The position numbers and the translations under genes were made by a program. Positions 24,889 through 33,102 of a DNA stretch of 64,000 nucleotides are shown one piece after another. The notes under the pieces are model-generated. The model made no database searches, was not told the origin of the DNA, and saw only the letters and a list, made by a program, of their open reading frames with translations. The stretch lies in contig NZ_SJKA01000023.1 of NCBI RefSeq assembly GCF_004331435.1, positions 1 through 64,000 of the forward strand, written 5' to 3'. This stretch comes from Kribbella sindirgiensis (lineage in GTDB: Bacteria; Actinomycetota; Actinomycetes; Propionibacteriales; Kribbellaceae). Position 1 is the first letter of the stretch. Every line of letters begins with the position of its first letter.

Positions 24889-25454
24889 GCTTGCTCCTTG
24901 GTGTTCGTGCTGCGGGAGGTGGTCTCGCTGTCGTCCAGCAGGGCGTCGACCAGTTGCCGGTACGCCGTGACCGCGTGCCGCAGGTCCTCGGTATCGGCGT
25001 CGCCACGGGCCTGCGCGACCGCGATCCGGTGCGCCTCGCGGTAATGCATGGCGACCGCCGGATGCTCGACGGACACGTCGTCGGCCCGCTGGCCGAACTC
25101 GTCGACCGGGTAGCCGGACTCGCGCATCATCCGCAGCACCAGCCGGTCTGCAGCCGCGACGGCCCCGGCAGGACGGTCGACGAAGCTCTGCTGCACCTCC
25201 GCCCACTCGGCGCGGTAGGTCTGCGCGGACTCACGGCTCAACGGCGTGATGTTCAGCCGCGACACCCGGCGTTCGCGTCCGCGCAGCTCACGCTCCGCGC
25301 TGCGACGATCACCCGATTCCTCGACGGTGCGCTCGTACTCCGGGCCGAACCGCTGCTGCAGTTCTCCCGAGCGTCTGCGCTGATACAGGTAGAACAACGC
25401 CGCGGCCGCGAGCAGCACCACGACGATGATCACGATGGTCAGGACGGTACCCAT
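24885..25454 (-). CDS. Membrane-anchored protein with the same C-terminal module
   Basis: The 189-residue protein begins with a single membrane segment (about 2-25: TVLTIVIIVVVLLAAAALFY), a basic stop-transfer patch and a charged stretch. A helical domain follows, with YRAEWAEVQQSFVDRPAGAV at about 83-102 and an ending like that of its partner (EDLRHAVTAYRQLVDALL versus EDLRSALQRYRAFFQRLL). The two coupled genes give one anchored and one soluble copy of the same domain, which might interact. No catalytic motif is seen. Confidence 0.75.
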   Translation of the reverse strand: MGTVLTIVIIVVVLLAAAALFYLYQRRRSGELQQRFGPEYERTVEESGDRRSAERELRGRERRVSRLNITPLSRESAQTYRAEWAEVQQSFVDRPAGAVAAADRLVLRMMRESGYPVDEFGQRADDVSVEHPAVAMHYREAHRIAVAQARGDADTEDLRHAVTAYRQLVDALLDDSETTSRSTNTKEQA

Positions 25455-25589
25455 CAGAACTCCAGTCGGATCGCACGTGTGGATCCGCGATCCAGCATCG
25501 GCCGGTCGCGAAGATCCCTGGCAGACGGTCCCCAGCGCCGCCTCGATCCCCCGTGGCCCCGACCGGTACCCACGGTCTCGCGCGAACAA

Positions 25590-25631
25590 GCCTCCGGCCG
25601 GCCACCCTGCTGCGGGTGACCGGCCGGAGGC
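25590..25631. terminator. Strong hairpin terminator
   Basis: Arms GCCTCCGGCCGG (25590-25601) and its complement (25620-25631) extend inward with CACCC/GGGTG. It lies just past the stop of the minus-strand operon that ends at 25649 and is followed, on that strand, by the upstream region of the next operon. Confidence 0.8.
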
Positions 25632-25648
25632 TCAGTTCTTCGGTACGT

Positions 25649-26443
25649 TCAGTCCGCGACATGGGCGGTGTTGTCGAGCCAGTGCTGAGCGAGGTCGGCC
25701 TGGCCGTCGACGGTGATGCCGGTCGCCTCACGGTCGGTGAAAGAACGTCGCCGGGTCAAGGTCAGCAACAACGAAGCCGCCGGGCCGGTCACCGTCACGT
25801 CGGCCTCCCCGGTTCCCGTCCGCCACGTTGCCCCGTCGGGGCGGCGTTCCACGAACCAAGCGCCCGCGTCGGTCGCCCGCCACTGCAGGGTCTGCCCCGT
25901 ACCCCGGATCGCGTGGGCGGACTTGGGCCGCTGCATCTCCCAGGTGGGGGAGGTGAGCATCCTGAGGTGGTTGGTGATGAGCGCGGCGGCGACGTCGGCG
26001 TCGATGTCGGCCGGCCGGCCCGCGGCGTTGGCCGCGTCGACGCCGTGAACGACCGACTCGTTGAGAACGCTGGTCATCCAGAACCGGGTCCCGGAGCGCT
26101 CGTCCCCCGCGGCGTTGAACACCAGCGCATCCAATGCGTCGTCGGAGCAAGCATTCGCGACACGCTCCGCGGACTCCGACAGCCACGTCACCCACTCGCC
26201 AGGGTCGGTGGGGAGCACCGCCATGTCCGTCGCCGGCAACTGAGTGGGGTCGGAAATGCGCCGCTCGATGATCTCCGCGACCCAGTGGTGGGTCTGGCCC
26301 ACGTGCTCGACCAGCTCGGCGACGGTCCACTCCGGGGTCGTCGGCACGGCGGCGTCAGGTCCCGCGGCGACGGCTGACTCCGCCAGCCGCCGACTGTGTT
26401 CGACGATCGCCCGCCGAGCATGTTCAGCGTTCAGCTCGGTCAT
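25649..26443 (-). CDS. Maleylpyruvate isomerase/DinB-like family protein (TIGR03083 type)
   Basis: The 264-residue protein shows the mycothiol-dependent maleylpyruvate isomerase N-terminal helical bundle (about 8-160): TPEWTVAELVEHVGQTHHWV and a later NESVVHGVDAANAAG. A C-terminal sterol-carrier-like domain follows (about 170-260, with VTVTGPAASLLLTL and GITVDGQADLAQHWL). The histidines of HVGQTHH and ESVVHGVD are the likely metal ligands. Such proteins are expected in bacteria that use mycothiol. It follows the DHFR-like gene by two bases and is the last gene of a three-gene operon. Confidence 0.82.
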   Translation of the reverse strand: MTELNAEHARRAIVEHSRRLAESAVAAGPDAAVPTTPEWTVAELVEHVGQTHHWVAEIIERRISDPTQLPATDMAVLPTDPGEWVTWLSESAERVANACSDDALDALVFNAAGDERSGTRFWMTSVLNESVVHGVDAANAAGRPADIDADVAAALITNHLRMLTSPTWEMQRPKSAHAIRGTGQTLQWRATDAGAWFVERRPDGATWRTGTGEADVTVTGPAASLLLTLTRRRSFTDREATGITVDGQADLAQHWLDNTAHVAD

Positions 26444-26445
26444 TG

Positions 26446-26985
26446 TCAGGCTTTCGGCGCGAGCTTGTGGACGACGATGCCGGACTTGAACGTCGTCGTA
26501 CCGAGCAGATCGAGGTGGGTGATGTCGATCCCCGCGCCCTGGAACATGGTCGGGCCGTCGGCGACCACCGGGAAGATCCAGAAGTGGTACTCGTCGACGA
26601 GCTTGTTCTCCAGCAGCGTCTTCGAGAACTCCCCGGTGCCGTACTTGATCAGGTCGCCGCCCTCGGATTCCTTGAGCTTCCGGACGGCCTCGGCCGCGTC
26701 GCCCTCGAGCGGCTGCGCGTTCCACTTCCACTCGGTGACAGTGCGGGAGGCCACCCACTTCGGCATCGCGTTGAAGATGTCGGCCACCGGGTCGCCGGCC
26801 CGGGACAGCCAGGCGTCCGCGAAGCCCTCGTAGGTGACGCGGCCGAGGACCTGTCCCTCGACGCCCTCCATCAGCGACTGGTTGTACGCCATGTGCTCCT
26901 CGTCCCAGTACGGCGGGCTCCAGTTCTGCGGCTCCTCGATGACGCCGTTCAGGGTGACGAACGTGGACTCGATCAGCTTCCTCAT
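26446..26985 (-). CDS. Dihydrofolate-reductase-like (RibD C-terminal) protein
   Basis: The 179-residue protein has RKLIESTFVTLNGVIEEPQN at its start, VLGRVTYEGFADAW, LIKYGTGEFSKTLLENKLVD and a PVVADGPTMF-type loop, all typical of stand-alone RibD_C reductases. It is a distant paralogue of the protein at 11909-12460. The gene lies between an FMN reductase and a mycothiol-linked protein in one operon, which suggests a small redox or detoxification unit. The substrate is unknown. Confidence 0.85.
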   Translation of the reverse strand: MRKLIESTFVTLNGVIEEPQNWSPPYWDEEHMAYNQSLMEGVEGQVLGRVTYEGFADAWLSRAGDPVADIFNAMPKWVASRTVTEWKWNAQPLEGDAAEAVRKLKESEGGDLIKYGTGEFSKTLLENKLVDEYHFWIFPVVADGPTMFQGAGIDITHLDLLGTTTFKSGIVVHKLAPKA

Positions 26986-26998
26986 GGGTCTTTTCCTC

Positions 26999-27562
26999 TC
27001 AGGGTTGGTACGGACGCCGCTTTCGGGCGTCCTGCAGTGCTTCGGCCCACCAGACGAGCTGGTCGAGCATGAGCTTGGCGGTTGCCTCGTAGCCGGCGGA
27101 GGCGCGGGGCCAACCGCCGTCGGCGGTGAACTGCTCCCAGTAGCAGGGCAGTGCGACAGTATTGCGAATGGTGACGGCCTGGAGTTCCGAGAAGACCTGC
27201 CGCAGCTGTGCGGTGGCGTGGCAGCCGCCGCTCTCCCGGCCGTAGCTGACGATCGCCACCGGCTTGGCGTGCCACTCCTCGTAGTACCAGTCGAGTGCGG
27301 TCTTCAGCGTCGCCGGAAAGCTGCAGTTGATCTCCGGCGTGACCACGGCGAACGCATCCGCCGCTGCCAGCCTGCTGCTCAGTACGGCGACCTCGTGCGG
27401 TGTCTCGTCGTCCGTGTCGGGCAGCGTGGCCGGCAGGTCGGCGGTGGCCAGATCGACCAGGTCGATCTCGAACTGCTTGGCTGCCTGCTCGGCGAGCCAG
27501 TGCGCCACGGTCGGTCCGAACCGGCCGCGCCGGGTGCTGCCGATGATCACTGCCAGTCGCAT
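26999..27562 (-). CDS. NADPH-dependent FMN reductase-like flavoprotein
   Basis: The 187-residue protein has a flavodoxin-like fold: LAVIIGSTRRGRFGPTVAHW with the FMN phosphate loop, VVTPEINCSFPATLKTALDW and IVSYGRESGGCHATAQLR. These match the FMN_red family (quinone or azo reductases that work on NAD(P)H). The start MRLAVIIGSTR is preferred to an ATG eight codons upstream because AAGGAGGACG lies seven bases before it. It heads a minus-strand operon that is divergent from a large BTAD regulator. Confidence 0.87.
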   Translation of the reverse strand: MRLAVIIGSTRRGRFGPTVAHWLAEQAAKQFEIDLVDLATADLPATLPDTDDETPHEVAVLSSRLAAADAFAVVTPEINCSFPATLKTALDWYYEEWHAKPVAIVSYGRESGGCHATAQLRQVFSELQAVTIRNTVALPCYWEQFTADGGWPRASAGYEATAKLMLDQLVWWAEALQDARKRRPYQP

Positions 27563-27654
27563 CTGCGTCCTCCTTCCGTCTGACACAGACTCTGCCGGAA
27601 GGGGTTTACGGTTTCTTTCCGGTCCTTTCGGGCTGACCGGAATAAGGTGCCGTC
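27563..27654. promoter_or_regulatory. Divergent promoter with repeated CCGGAA half-sites
   Basis: The gap between the FMN reductase operon and the BTAD regulator contains CCGGAA (27595-27600) and an 8-bp dyad TTCCGGTC-N10-GACCGGAA (27617-27642). Three matching half-sites with about 20-base spacing suggest cooperative binding by a dimer or oligomer, most simply the adjacent regulator. Confidence 0.5.
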
Positions 27655-30600
27655 ATGCGCTTCGGGGTACTGGGACCGGTGACGGCGTGGACGGACGCGG
27701 GGACCCCCGTGGTCATCCAGGGGCTGAAGGTGCGTGCACTGCTGGCGAACCTGCTGGTGCACGAGGGCCGACCTGTGCCCGCGGACCGTCTCATCGACGA
27801 CCTCTGGGGGTCGGAACTGCCCGGTAACCCGTCCGGGACGCTGTCGGCGAAGGTGTCCCAGCTGCGGCGGGCCTTCGAGGACGCGGAGCCCGGTAGCCGT
27901 TCGCTGGTGCAGTCCGGCCCGGCCGGCTACTCGCTGGTGGTTTCTGCTGGGACGTACGACGCTCTGCAGTTCGGTGAGCTGCTGGCGGCCGGCTCGGTCG
28001 ACGAGGCCCTGGCGTTGTGGCGTGGCCCCGCGTACGCCGACTTTGCGGACGACGCGTTCGTCGAGACCGCTGTGGCCCGGCTGACCGATCTGCGGCTGAC
28101 TGCGCTCGAGCAAGCCGATCTACCGGTCGTGGACCTGGCAGCGCTCGTGAAGGAGCACCCGCTGCGTGAGGGGCTCCGGGCCGCGCACATGAAGGCGCTC
28201 TACCGGTCCGGAAGGCAGTCCGAGGCGCTCGAGAGTTTTGAGGAGCTGCGGCAGCTGCTGTTGGAGGACCTCGGGCTGGACCCGAGCCCGGAACTGGTGG
28301 CGCTGCAGCAGTCGATCCTCGCTCAGGAGCTGCCGCACGCACGCAGCAACCTTCCTGCGCAGCTGACTGAGTTGATCGGTCGCACCGATGCGTTGGCCGA
28401 CGTAGGTGCCTGTTTGGGCACATCACGGTTAGTCACGCTGACTGGTCCGGGAGGTGTCGGCAAGACCCGCCTGGCGCTCGCGGCCGCGTCTGAGGTTGCG
28501 GAGCGGTTCGCGGACGGCGTCGTGCTGGTCGAGCTGGCAGCCGTGACTCCTCACGCGTTGTCGGTCGCCAACTCGCTCACGGACGCGGTGCAGGCTGCCC
28601 TGGATCTCCGTGACACCGAGGGCACACCTGTGGTCGATCGACTGGCTTCGGTGATGGGGTCCCGGCTGCTTGTGCTGGACAACTGCGAGCAGATCGTCGA
28701 GGAGGTCGCCGTACTGACAGACCGTTTGCTGGCTGCTGCTCCAGGGCTACGTGTCCTGGCGACAAGCCGTGAGCCACTCGGTCTCGCTGGAGAAGTGGTG
28801 TGGAGTGTGCCGCCGTTGTCTGTACCGCCACTGTCGGGTGGCGTGCAGGTCGTTGGCGAGTCCAGCGCGGCGCAGCTGTTCGTGACACGTGCGGCGGCCG
28901 CGTCACGTGGCTTCGCTCTGACGGACGAGACCGTTGCCGATGTCGCCGTACTGTGCAGGCGGCTGGACGGGATCCCGCTCGCGTTGGAGCTCGCTGCGAC
29001 GCGAGTACGAGCGCTCGGTGTCCGGGGGCTTGTGGCGCGGCTCGACGACCGCTTCCGGCTGCTGGCGACAGGACACCGCGGTGCTGCGCCACGCCAGCAG
29101 ACGCTGCACGCGATGATCGACTGGAGCTGGGAGCTGCTCGCGCCGGAGGAGCAGTCCGTGCTGCGGCAGCTCGCCGTACATGCAGATGGGTGTACGGCGG
29201 ACGCTGCGGCGGCTGTCTGCGGCGAGGACGACGTACTCGATGTCCTGGTGCGGTTGGTGGACCGGTCGCTCGTCGTACCGGTCGATGGTGGTCGCTTCCG
29301 GTTGCTCGAGTCTGTCGCGGCGTACTGCGTCGAGAAGCTGCGGGTCAGCGGTGAGCTGGAGTCGTCGCGGCAGCGGCACCTGTCGTACTACGTGTCGCTG
29401 GCTGAGGCGGCGCGGCCCGGACTGTTCTGTGACGAGCAGAGCAGGTGGCTGCAGCTGCTGGACGAGGACTCCGCCAACTTCCGGACCGCTCTGGATCGTG
29501 CAGTGACCACAGGGCAGCTGGACCTCGCTGAACGGCTTGTGGACGCGCTGTCGTGGTACTGGTTCCTGCGTGGTCGGCACGTGGAGGCTCTACGGTCCCT
29601 GGACACGGTGCCGGATTCGGCTCGAGCTGGGGTCTGGCGGACCGGGTTCATGTACCTGCTGGGACACCCTGACGCTGTGGCGGAGCGGGACCGATGGCTG
29701 GACAGCGCTGATGCCATGGGGCAGTGGTGGATCGCCCATGCTGCCAGCGACGTCGGCGACCTCTCGGCCTGTCTGTCGTTGCTCGAGCAGGCTCTGAAGA
29801 CGTTCGAGGCCGACGGGAACCAGTGGGGCGTGGCGGCCGTGCTGGCTGCGCGAGCGAAGCATGCCCACGTCCGGGCGGATCTGCCGGCCTTGTACGACGA
29901 CGCCTGTCAGAGCATCGGGATGTTCCGGGCGCTGGGAGACCGGTGGGGTGTGCTGCAGGCGACGGGCTGGTTCGGGGCCCACGCCGAGCTCGTCGGCGAT
30001 TTCGACGAGGCGGAGCGGTTGCACCTCGAAGGTGCCGAGGCCGCGGAGGAGATCGGGCTGTGGCCGGAGGTCGCCGGCGCGCTGGCAATGCTCGGCTGGA
30101 CGGCGATCCGGCGAGAACATTACGAGCCTGCCCGGGCGTACGGCGAGCGTGCGCTGCGGCTGGCGTCCGAGCAGGGCCAGCGCGCGACGCAGGCTCTGGC
30201 GGAGCTGGTGCTCGGCTTCGCGGCTCGTCGTACCGGCGCTCTCGACGAAGCCTCGGAGCGGTTGCAGGCCTTGATCGACGCCGCCCGCCTGCAGACGGAA
30301 TCGGTGCTGTACCTGTCGATCGTCCTGGTCGAGCTCGGGTTCGTCCGGGAGCTCCAAGGCCGGCCGGACGATGCGCTGGAGCTGCATCTGGAAGCCTTCC
30401 GGGTCTCGGAGGAGTTCGACTCGCTGCGGGGGATGTGCTGGTCGCTGGAGGGGATCGCGGCCTCGCACCCGGACAAGACGCTCGCCGCGACCCTGCTGGG
30501 GAGTGCGTCCGCGACCCGGGCGACCGAGAACTACCTGATGGCCTCGACAGAGGCGGAGGATCTCGCCCGGGCGGTCGCCGCGACGTCGCTCGCGTTGGGT

Positions 30601-30681
30601 CCGGATGCGTATCAGGCGGCGTACCGGCGCGGCGAGGGGATGCGCCCGGCGGACGCATTCGAGTTGCTCATCCGGCAGTAG
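27655..30681 (+). CDS. AfsR-like regulator: BTAD, NB-ARC ATPase and TPR tail
   Basis: The 1008-residue protein begins with an OmpR-like DNA-binding domain (about 1-85), then a BTAD helical domain (about 90-225, ending LLLEDLGLDPSPELVALQQ), an NB-ARC-type ATPase with P-loop GPGGVGKTRLA (about 264-274), LLVLDNCEQI as Walker B and ATSREPL as sensor, and TPR-like helices from about 620 onward. This is the layout of AfsR and related SARP regulators that couple ATP hydrolysis and protein contacts to transcription. Its neighbours suggest that it controls the divergent redox operon. The N-terminal DNA-binding part is short but complete. Confidence 0.9.
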   Translation: MRFGVLGPVTAWTDAGTPVVIQGLKVRALLANLLVHEGRPVPADRLIDDLWGSELPGNPSGTLSAKVSQLRRAFEDAEPGSRSLVQSGPAGYSLVVSAGTYDALQFGELLAAGSVDEALALWRGPAYADFADDAFVETAVARLTDLRLTALEQADLPVVDLAALVKEHPLREGLRAAHMKALYRSGRQSEALESFEELRQLLLEDLGLDPSPELVALQQSILAQELPHARSNLPAQLTELIGRTDALADVGACLGTSRLVTLTGPGGVGKTRLALAAASEVAERFADGVVLVELAAVTPHALSVANSLTDAVQAALDLRDTEGTPVVDRLASVMGSRLLVLDNCEQIVEEVAVLTDRLLAAAPGLRVLATSREPLGLAGEVVWSVPPLSVPPLSGGVQVVGESSAAQLFVTRAAAASRGFALTDETVADVAVLCRRLDGIPLALELAATRVRALGVRGLVARLDDRFRLLATGHRGAAPRQQTLHAMIDWSWELLAPEEQSVLRQLAVHADGCTADAAAAVCGEDDVLDVLVRLVDRSLVVPVDGGRFRLLESVAAYCVEKLRVSGELESSRQRHLSYYVSLAEAARPGLFCDEQSRWLQLLDEDSANFRTALDRAVTTGQLDLAERLVDALSWYWFLRGRHVEALRSLDTVPDSARAGVWRTGFMYLLGHPDAVAERDRWLDSADAMGQWWIAHAASDVGDLSACLSLLEQALKTFEADGNQWGVAAVLAARAKHAHVRADLPALYDDACQSIGMFRALGDRWGVLQATGWFGAHAELVGDFDEAERLHLEGAEAAEEIGLWPEVAGALAMLGWTAIRREHYEPARAYGERALRLASEQGQRATQALAELVLGFAARRTGALDEASERLQALIDAARLQTESVLYLSIVLVELGFVRELQGRPDDALELHLEAFRVSEEFDSLRGMCWSLEGIAASHPDKTLAATLLGSASATRATENYLMASTEAEDLARAVAATSLALGPDAYQAAYRRGEGMRPADAFELLIRQ

Positions 30682-30752
30682 ATGTTCTGTAGTTGAGATT
30701 ATTCGCCTATCGAAGTAGTTTTGCTCCCGAACCCACTTCGAGAAGGTGAATC

Positions 30753-32258
30753 ATGGATTACGGCCACGAGCTGGTCTTCGGCACGTTCCTGACCCCCACG
30801 GTCGACGCCCCGGACCGCGTGATCGCGCTGGCCCAGCTGACTGAGCAGGTCGGCCTCGACCTGGTGACCTTCCAGGACCACCCGTACCAGCCGCGGCTGA
30901 TGGACGCCTGGACGCTGCTGTCCGTCGTCGCAGCCCACACCGAGCGCGTGAAGGTCTCTACCAACGTCGCCAACCTCCCGCTCCGGCACCCGGTCGTCCT
31001 GGCGCGCAGCGTCGCGACGCTGGACCTGATCACCGGCGGGCGCGTTGAGCTCGGCCTGGGCGCCGGTGGGTTCCTCGACGCGGTCGCAGCGAACGGTGGG
31101 CCGCGGCTGACCACCGGACAGAGCATCGCCGCACTGGAAGAGGCCATCGCGATCATGCGCGAGGTCTGGACGCCAGGTGGCGGCGGCATCCGGCTGGCCG
31201 GCAAGCACTACACGGTGTCCGGTGCGAAGCGCGGTCCGGCGCCCGCTCACGACGTGTCGATCTGGCTGGGCGCGTACAAGCCGCGGATGCTCGCACTCAC
31301 CGGACGGCTGGCGGACGGCTGGCTCCCGAGCAGCGGGTACGCCGGCCCGGACGAGCTGGCCGCGATGAACAAGATCATCGACGAGGCTGCTGTGGACGCC
31401 GGGCGGGACCCTGCTGCGGTGCGGCGGCTCTACAACGTCTCTGGTGTCTTCAGTGGTGGCGGTGGGTTCCTGCAAGGGCCTGAGGAGCTGTGGATCGACC
31501 AGCTGACCGAGCTGACGCTGGGGGAGGGGATGAGCACCTACATCCTTGCCTCGGACAACCCGGACGACATCCGGCGGTTCGCTGAGGTGGCTGCCGGTGT
31601 GCGCGAGGCCGTCGCGGTGGCTCGGTCTGGGGCTGTGGTTGCGCGGTCGGTTGCTCCGGCCGGCTTCAGCGTTGTACCGACACCACCTCCCGCTGTACGA
31701 CGCAGCGCCGTACAGGTGCTGGATGAGTCCGCTCGGCCGACCGGTCCGGCGCAGGACCCGTCGCGGACGTACACGCCGTACCAGCTGCAGTCCGGTCAGC
31801 ACCTGATCGACGTACACGACCACCTGCGTGCAGAACTCGACCAGGTACGGGACCTGGTCGAGCAGGTCGCAGCAGGGACGCTGGGCGTTGGTGCTGCGCG
31901 GTCGCACATCAACACGATGACCATGCGGCAGAACAACTGGACGCTCGGGACGTACTGCGAGTCGTACTGCCGGCTCGTGACGACGCACCACTCACTCGAG
32001 GACGCCTCGCTGTTCCCGCACCTACGTCGTGCCGACCCCGACCTGGCGCCGGTGGTGGACCGGCTGCAGGAGGAGCACAAGATCATTCACGACGTACTGG
32101 AAGGTGTCGACAAAGCACTCGTCGCGCTGGTTGACGGATCAGGCGACATCAACGGTCTGCGCGCGGCCGTCGACCTGCTCGACGACACGTTGCTGTCGCA
32201 CCTGTCCTACGAGGAACGCGAACTGGTCGAGCCGCTGGCGCGCCTCGGCGTGCTGTAG
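30753..32258 (+). CDS. Fusion of LLM-class (F420-type) oxidoreductase and hemerythrin HHE domain
   Basis: Residues about 1-285 are a luciferase-like monooxygenase domain (FGTFLTPTVDAPDRVIALAQ, TFQDHPYQPRLMDAW, GRVELGLGAGGFLDAVAANG), the class that uses F420 or FMN. A Pro/Arg-rich linker follows (about 290-345). Residues about 348-500 form a hemerythrin-type four-helix domain with histidine and glutamate ligands in DVHDHLRAELDQV, HHSLEDASLFPHL, EEHKIIHDVL and SHLSYEERELVEPL. The fusion could bind a di-iron centre or haem-free oxygen next to a reduced cofactor. It begins at ATG after GAGAAGGTG and ends three bases before a convergent gene. Confidence 0.85.
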   Translation: MDYGHELVFGTFLTPTVDAPDRVIALAQLTEQVGLDLVTFQDHPYQPRLMDAWTLLSVVAAHTERVKVSTNVANLPLRHPVVLARSVATLDLITGGRVELGLGAGGFLDAVAANGGPRLTTGQSIAALEEAIAIMREVWTPGGGGIRLAGKHYTVSGAKRGPAPAHDVSIWLGAYKPRMLALTGRLADGWLPSSGYAGPDELAAMNKIIDEAAVDAGRDPAAVRRLYNVSGVFSGGGGFLQGPEELWIDQLTELTLGEGMSTYILASDNPDDIRRFAEVAAGVREAVAVARSGAVVARSVAPAGFSVVPTPPPAVRRSAVQVLDESARPTGPAQDPSRTYTPYQLQSGQHLIDVHDHLRAELDQVRDLVEQVAAGTLGVGAARSHINTMTMRQNNWTLGTYCESYCRLVTTHHSLEDASLFPHLRRADPDLAPVVDRLQEEHKIIHDVLEGVDKALVALVDGSGDINGLRAAVDLLDDTLLSHLSYEERELVEPLARLGVL

Positions 32259-32261
32259 GTC

Positions 32262-32888
32262 CTACTTCGCTTCGCCCAGCAGGGAGGCGAGGATGTCGAG
32301 CAGGCGGAGCGTCGGCACCTCGCCGAGCAGACGGGCGGCGCTGGTCGCCGGCTCCGCGATCAGGCGGACCTGCAGCAGCTTGAAGTCGCGGACGTTTGCC
32401 GGGTTCACCAGGTCCTCGCGGACCGCCTTGAGGAACTCGGCCCCGGCCGACGCCGAGCCGTAGGTCATCCGGATGAAGCTGTCGGTCACCGGGTACAGGT
32501 ACGGGCGCTTCAGGTGCAGCAGCTTCGACTTCTTCGCGTGCCCGAACCCGCGGTGGCCGGTGAACTTGTCGTCCAGCGCCATCGCCGCCTCGAACAGTTC
32601 GGTGCCCGGCGCCGCGTCCTCGAGGCGCGCGTCCACCGGGATCGCGGCGAGCTCCTTCTCGGCCTCCACCTCGAGCAGCCAGGGAATGTCGAGCACGCGC
32701 AGATCGGCGCCGATCACCATGATCCGCCCCAGGTCCTCGAACGTGATCCGATTCGGGTCGGAGCCACCGACGGTAGTCATACCCGGCAGCCCGTCGTAGT
32801 ACTGCAGCACGGCGCCGTTGGTCTCGGCGTACAGCCGCAGTTGCGCGATCGCCTCGTCGACGACGATCTTCCGGGTACCGATGTTCAT
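32262..32888 (-). CDS. Conserved protein resembling the DUF6308 family
   Basis: The 208-residue protein has a pattern I associate with DUF6308: RITFEDLGRIMVIGADLRVL, then DIPWLLEVEAEKELAAIPVD, and a helix-hairpin-like HAKKSKLLHLKRPYLYPVTD. The last part recalls DNA-glycosylase-type folds, but no catalytic residue is clear. The start MNIGTRKIVV follows GAGGGTG; a longer frame upstream lacks a good start. It is divergent from the RHS toxin gene across 214 bases. Function is unknown. Confidence 0.65.
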   Translation of the reverse strand: MNIGTRKIVVDEAIAQLRLYAETNGAVLQYYDGLPGMTTVGGSDPNRITFEDLGRIMVIGADLRVLDIPWLLEVEAEKELAAIPVDARLEDAAPGTELFEAAMALDDKFTGHRGFGHAKKSKLLHLKRPYLYPVTDSFIRMTYGSASAGAEFLKAVREDLVNPANVRDFKLLQVRLIAEPATSAARLLGEVPTLRLLDILASLLGEAK

Positions 32889-33102
32889 GAGCCACACCCT
32901 CACACTTGTGGTGGCAGACCCGCCAGCGGGCGGACCATCATTCGAACGTTCCTCACCTGTTTCCGCAGATCGTAGCGACTCCGCGGCCCCCCGCACGCCA
33001 AAGTCACTGCCCGTTATCCACAACCTGTAATCATCCGGTCGTCCGGCACGCCGAACTCCGTAAACTCTCTGTCACAACCCCACGACTGAGCGGAGGCGAA
33101 CT

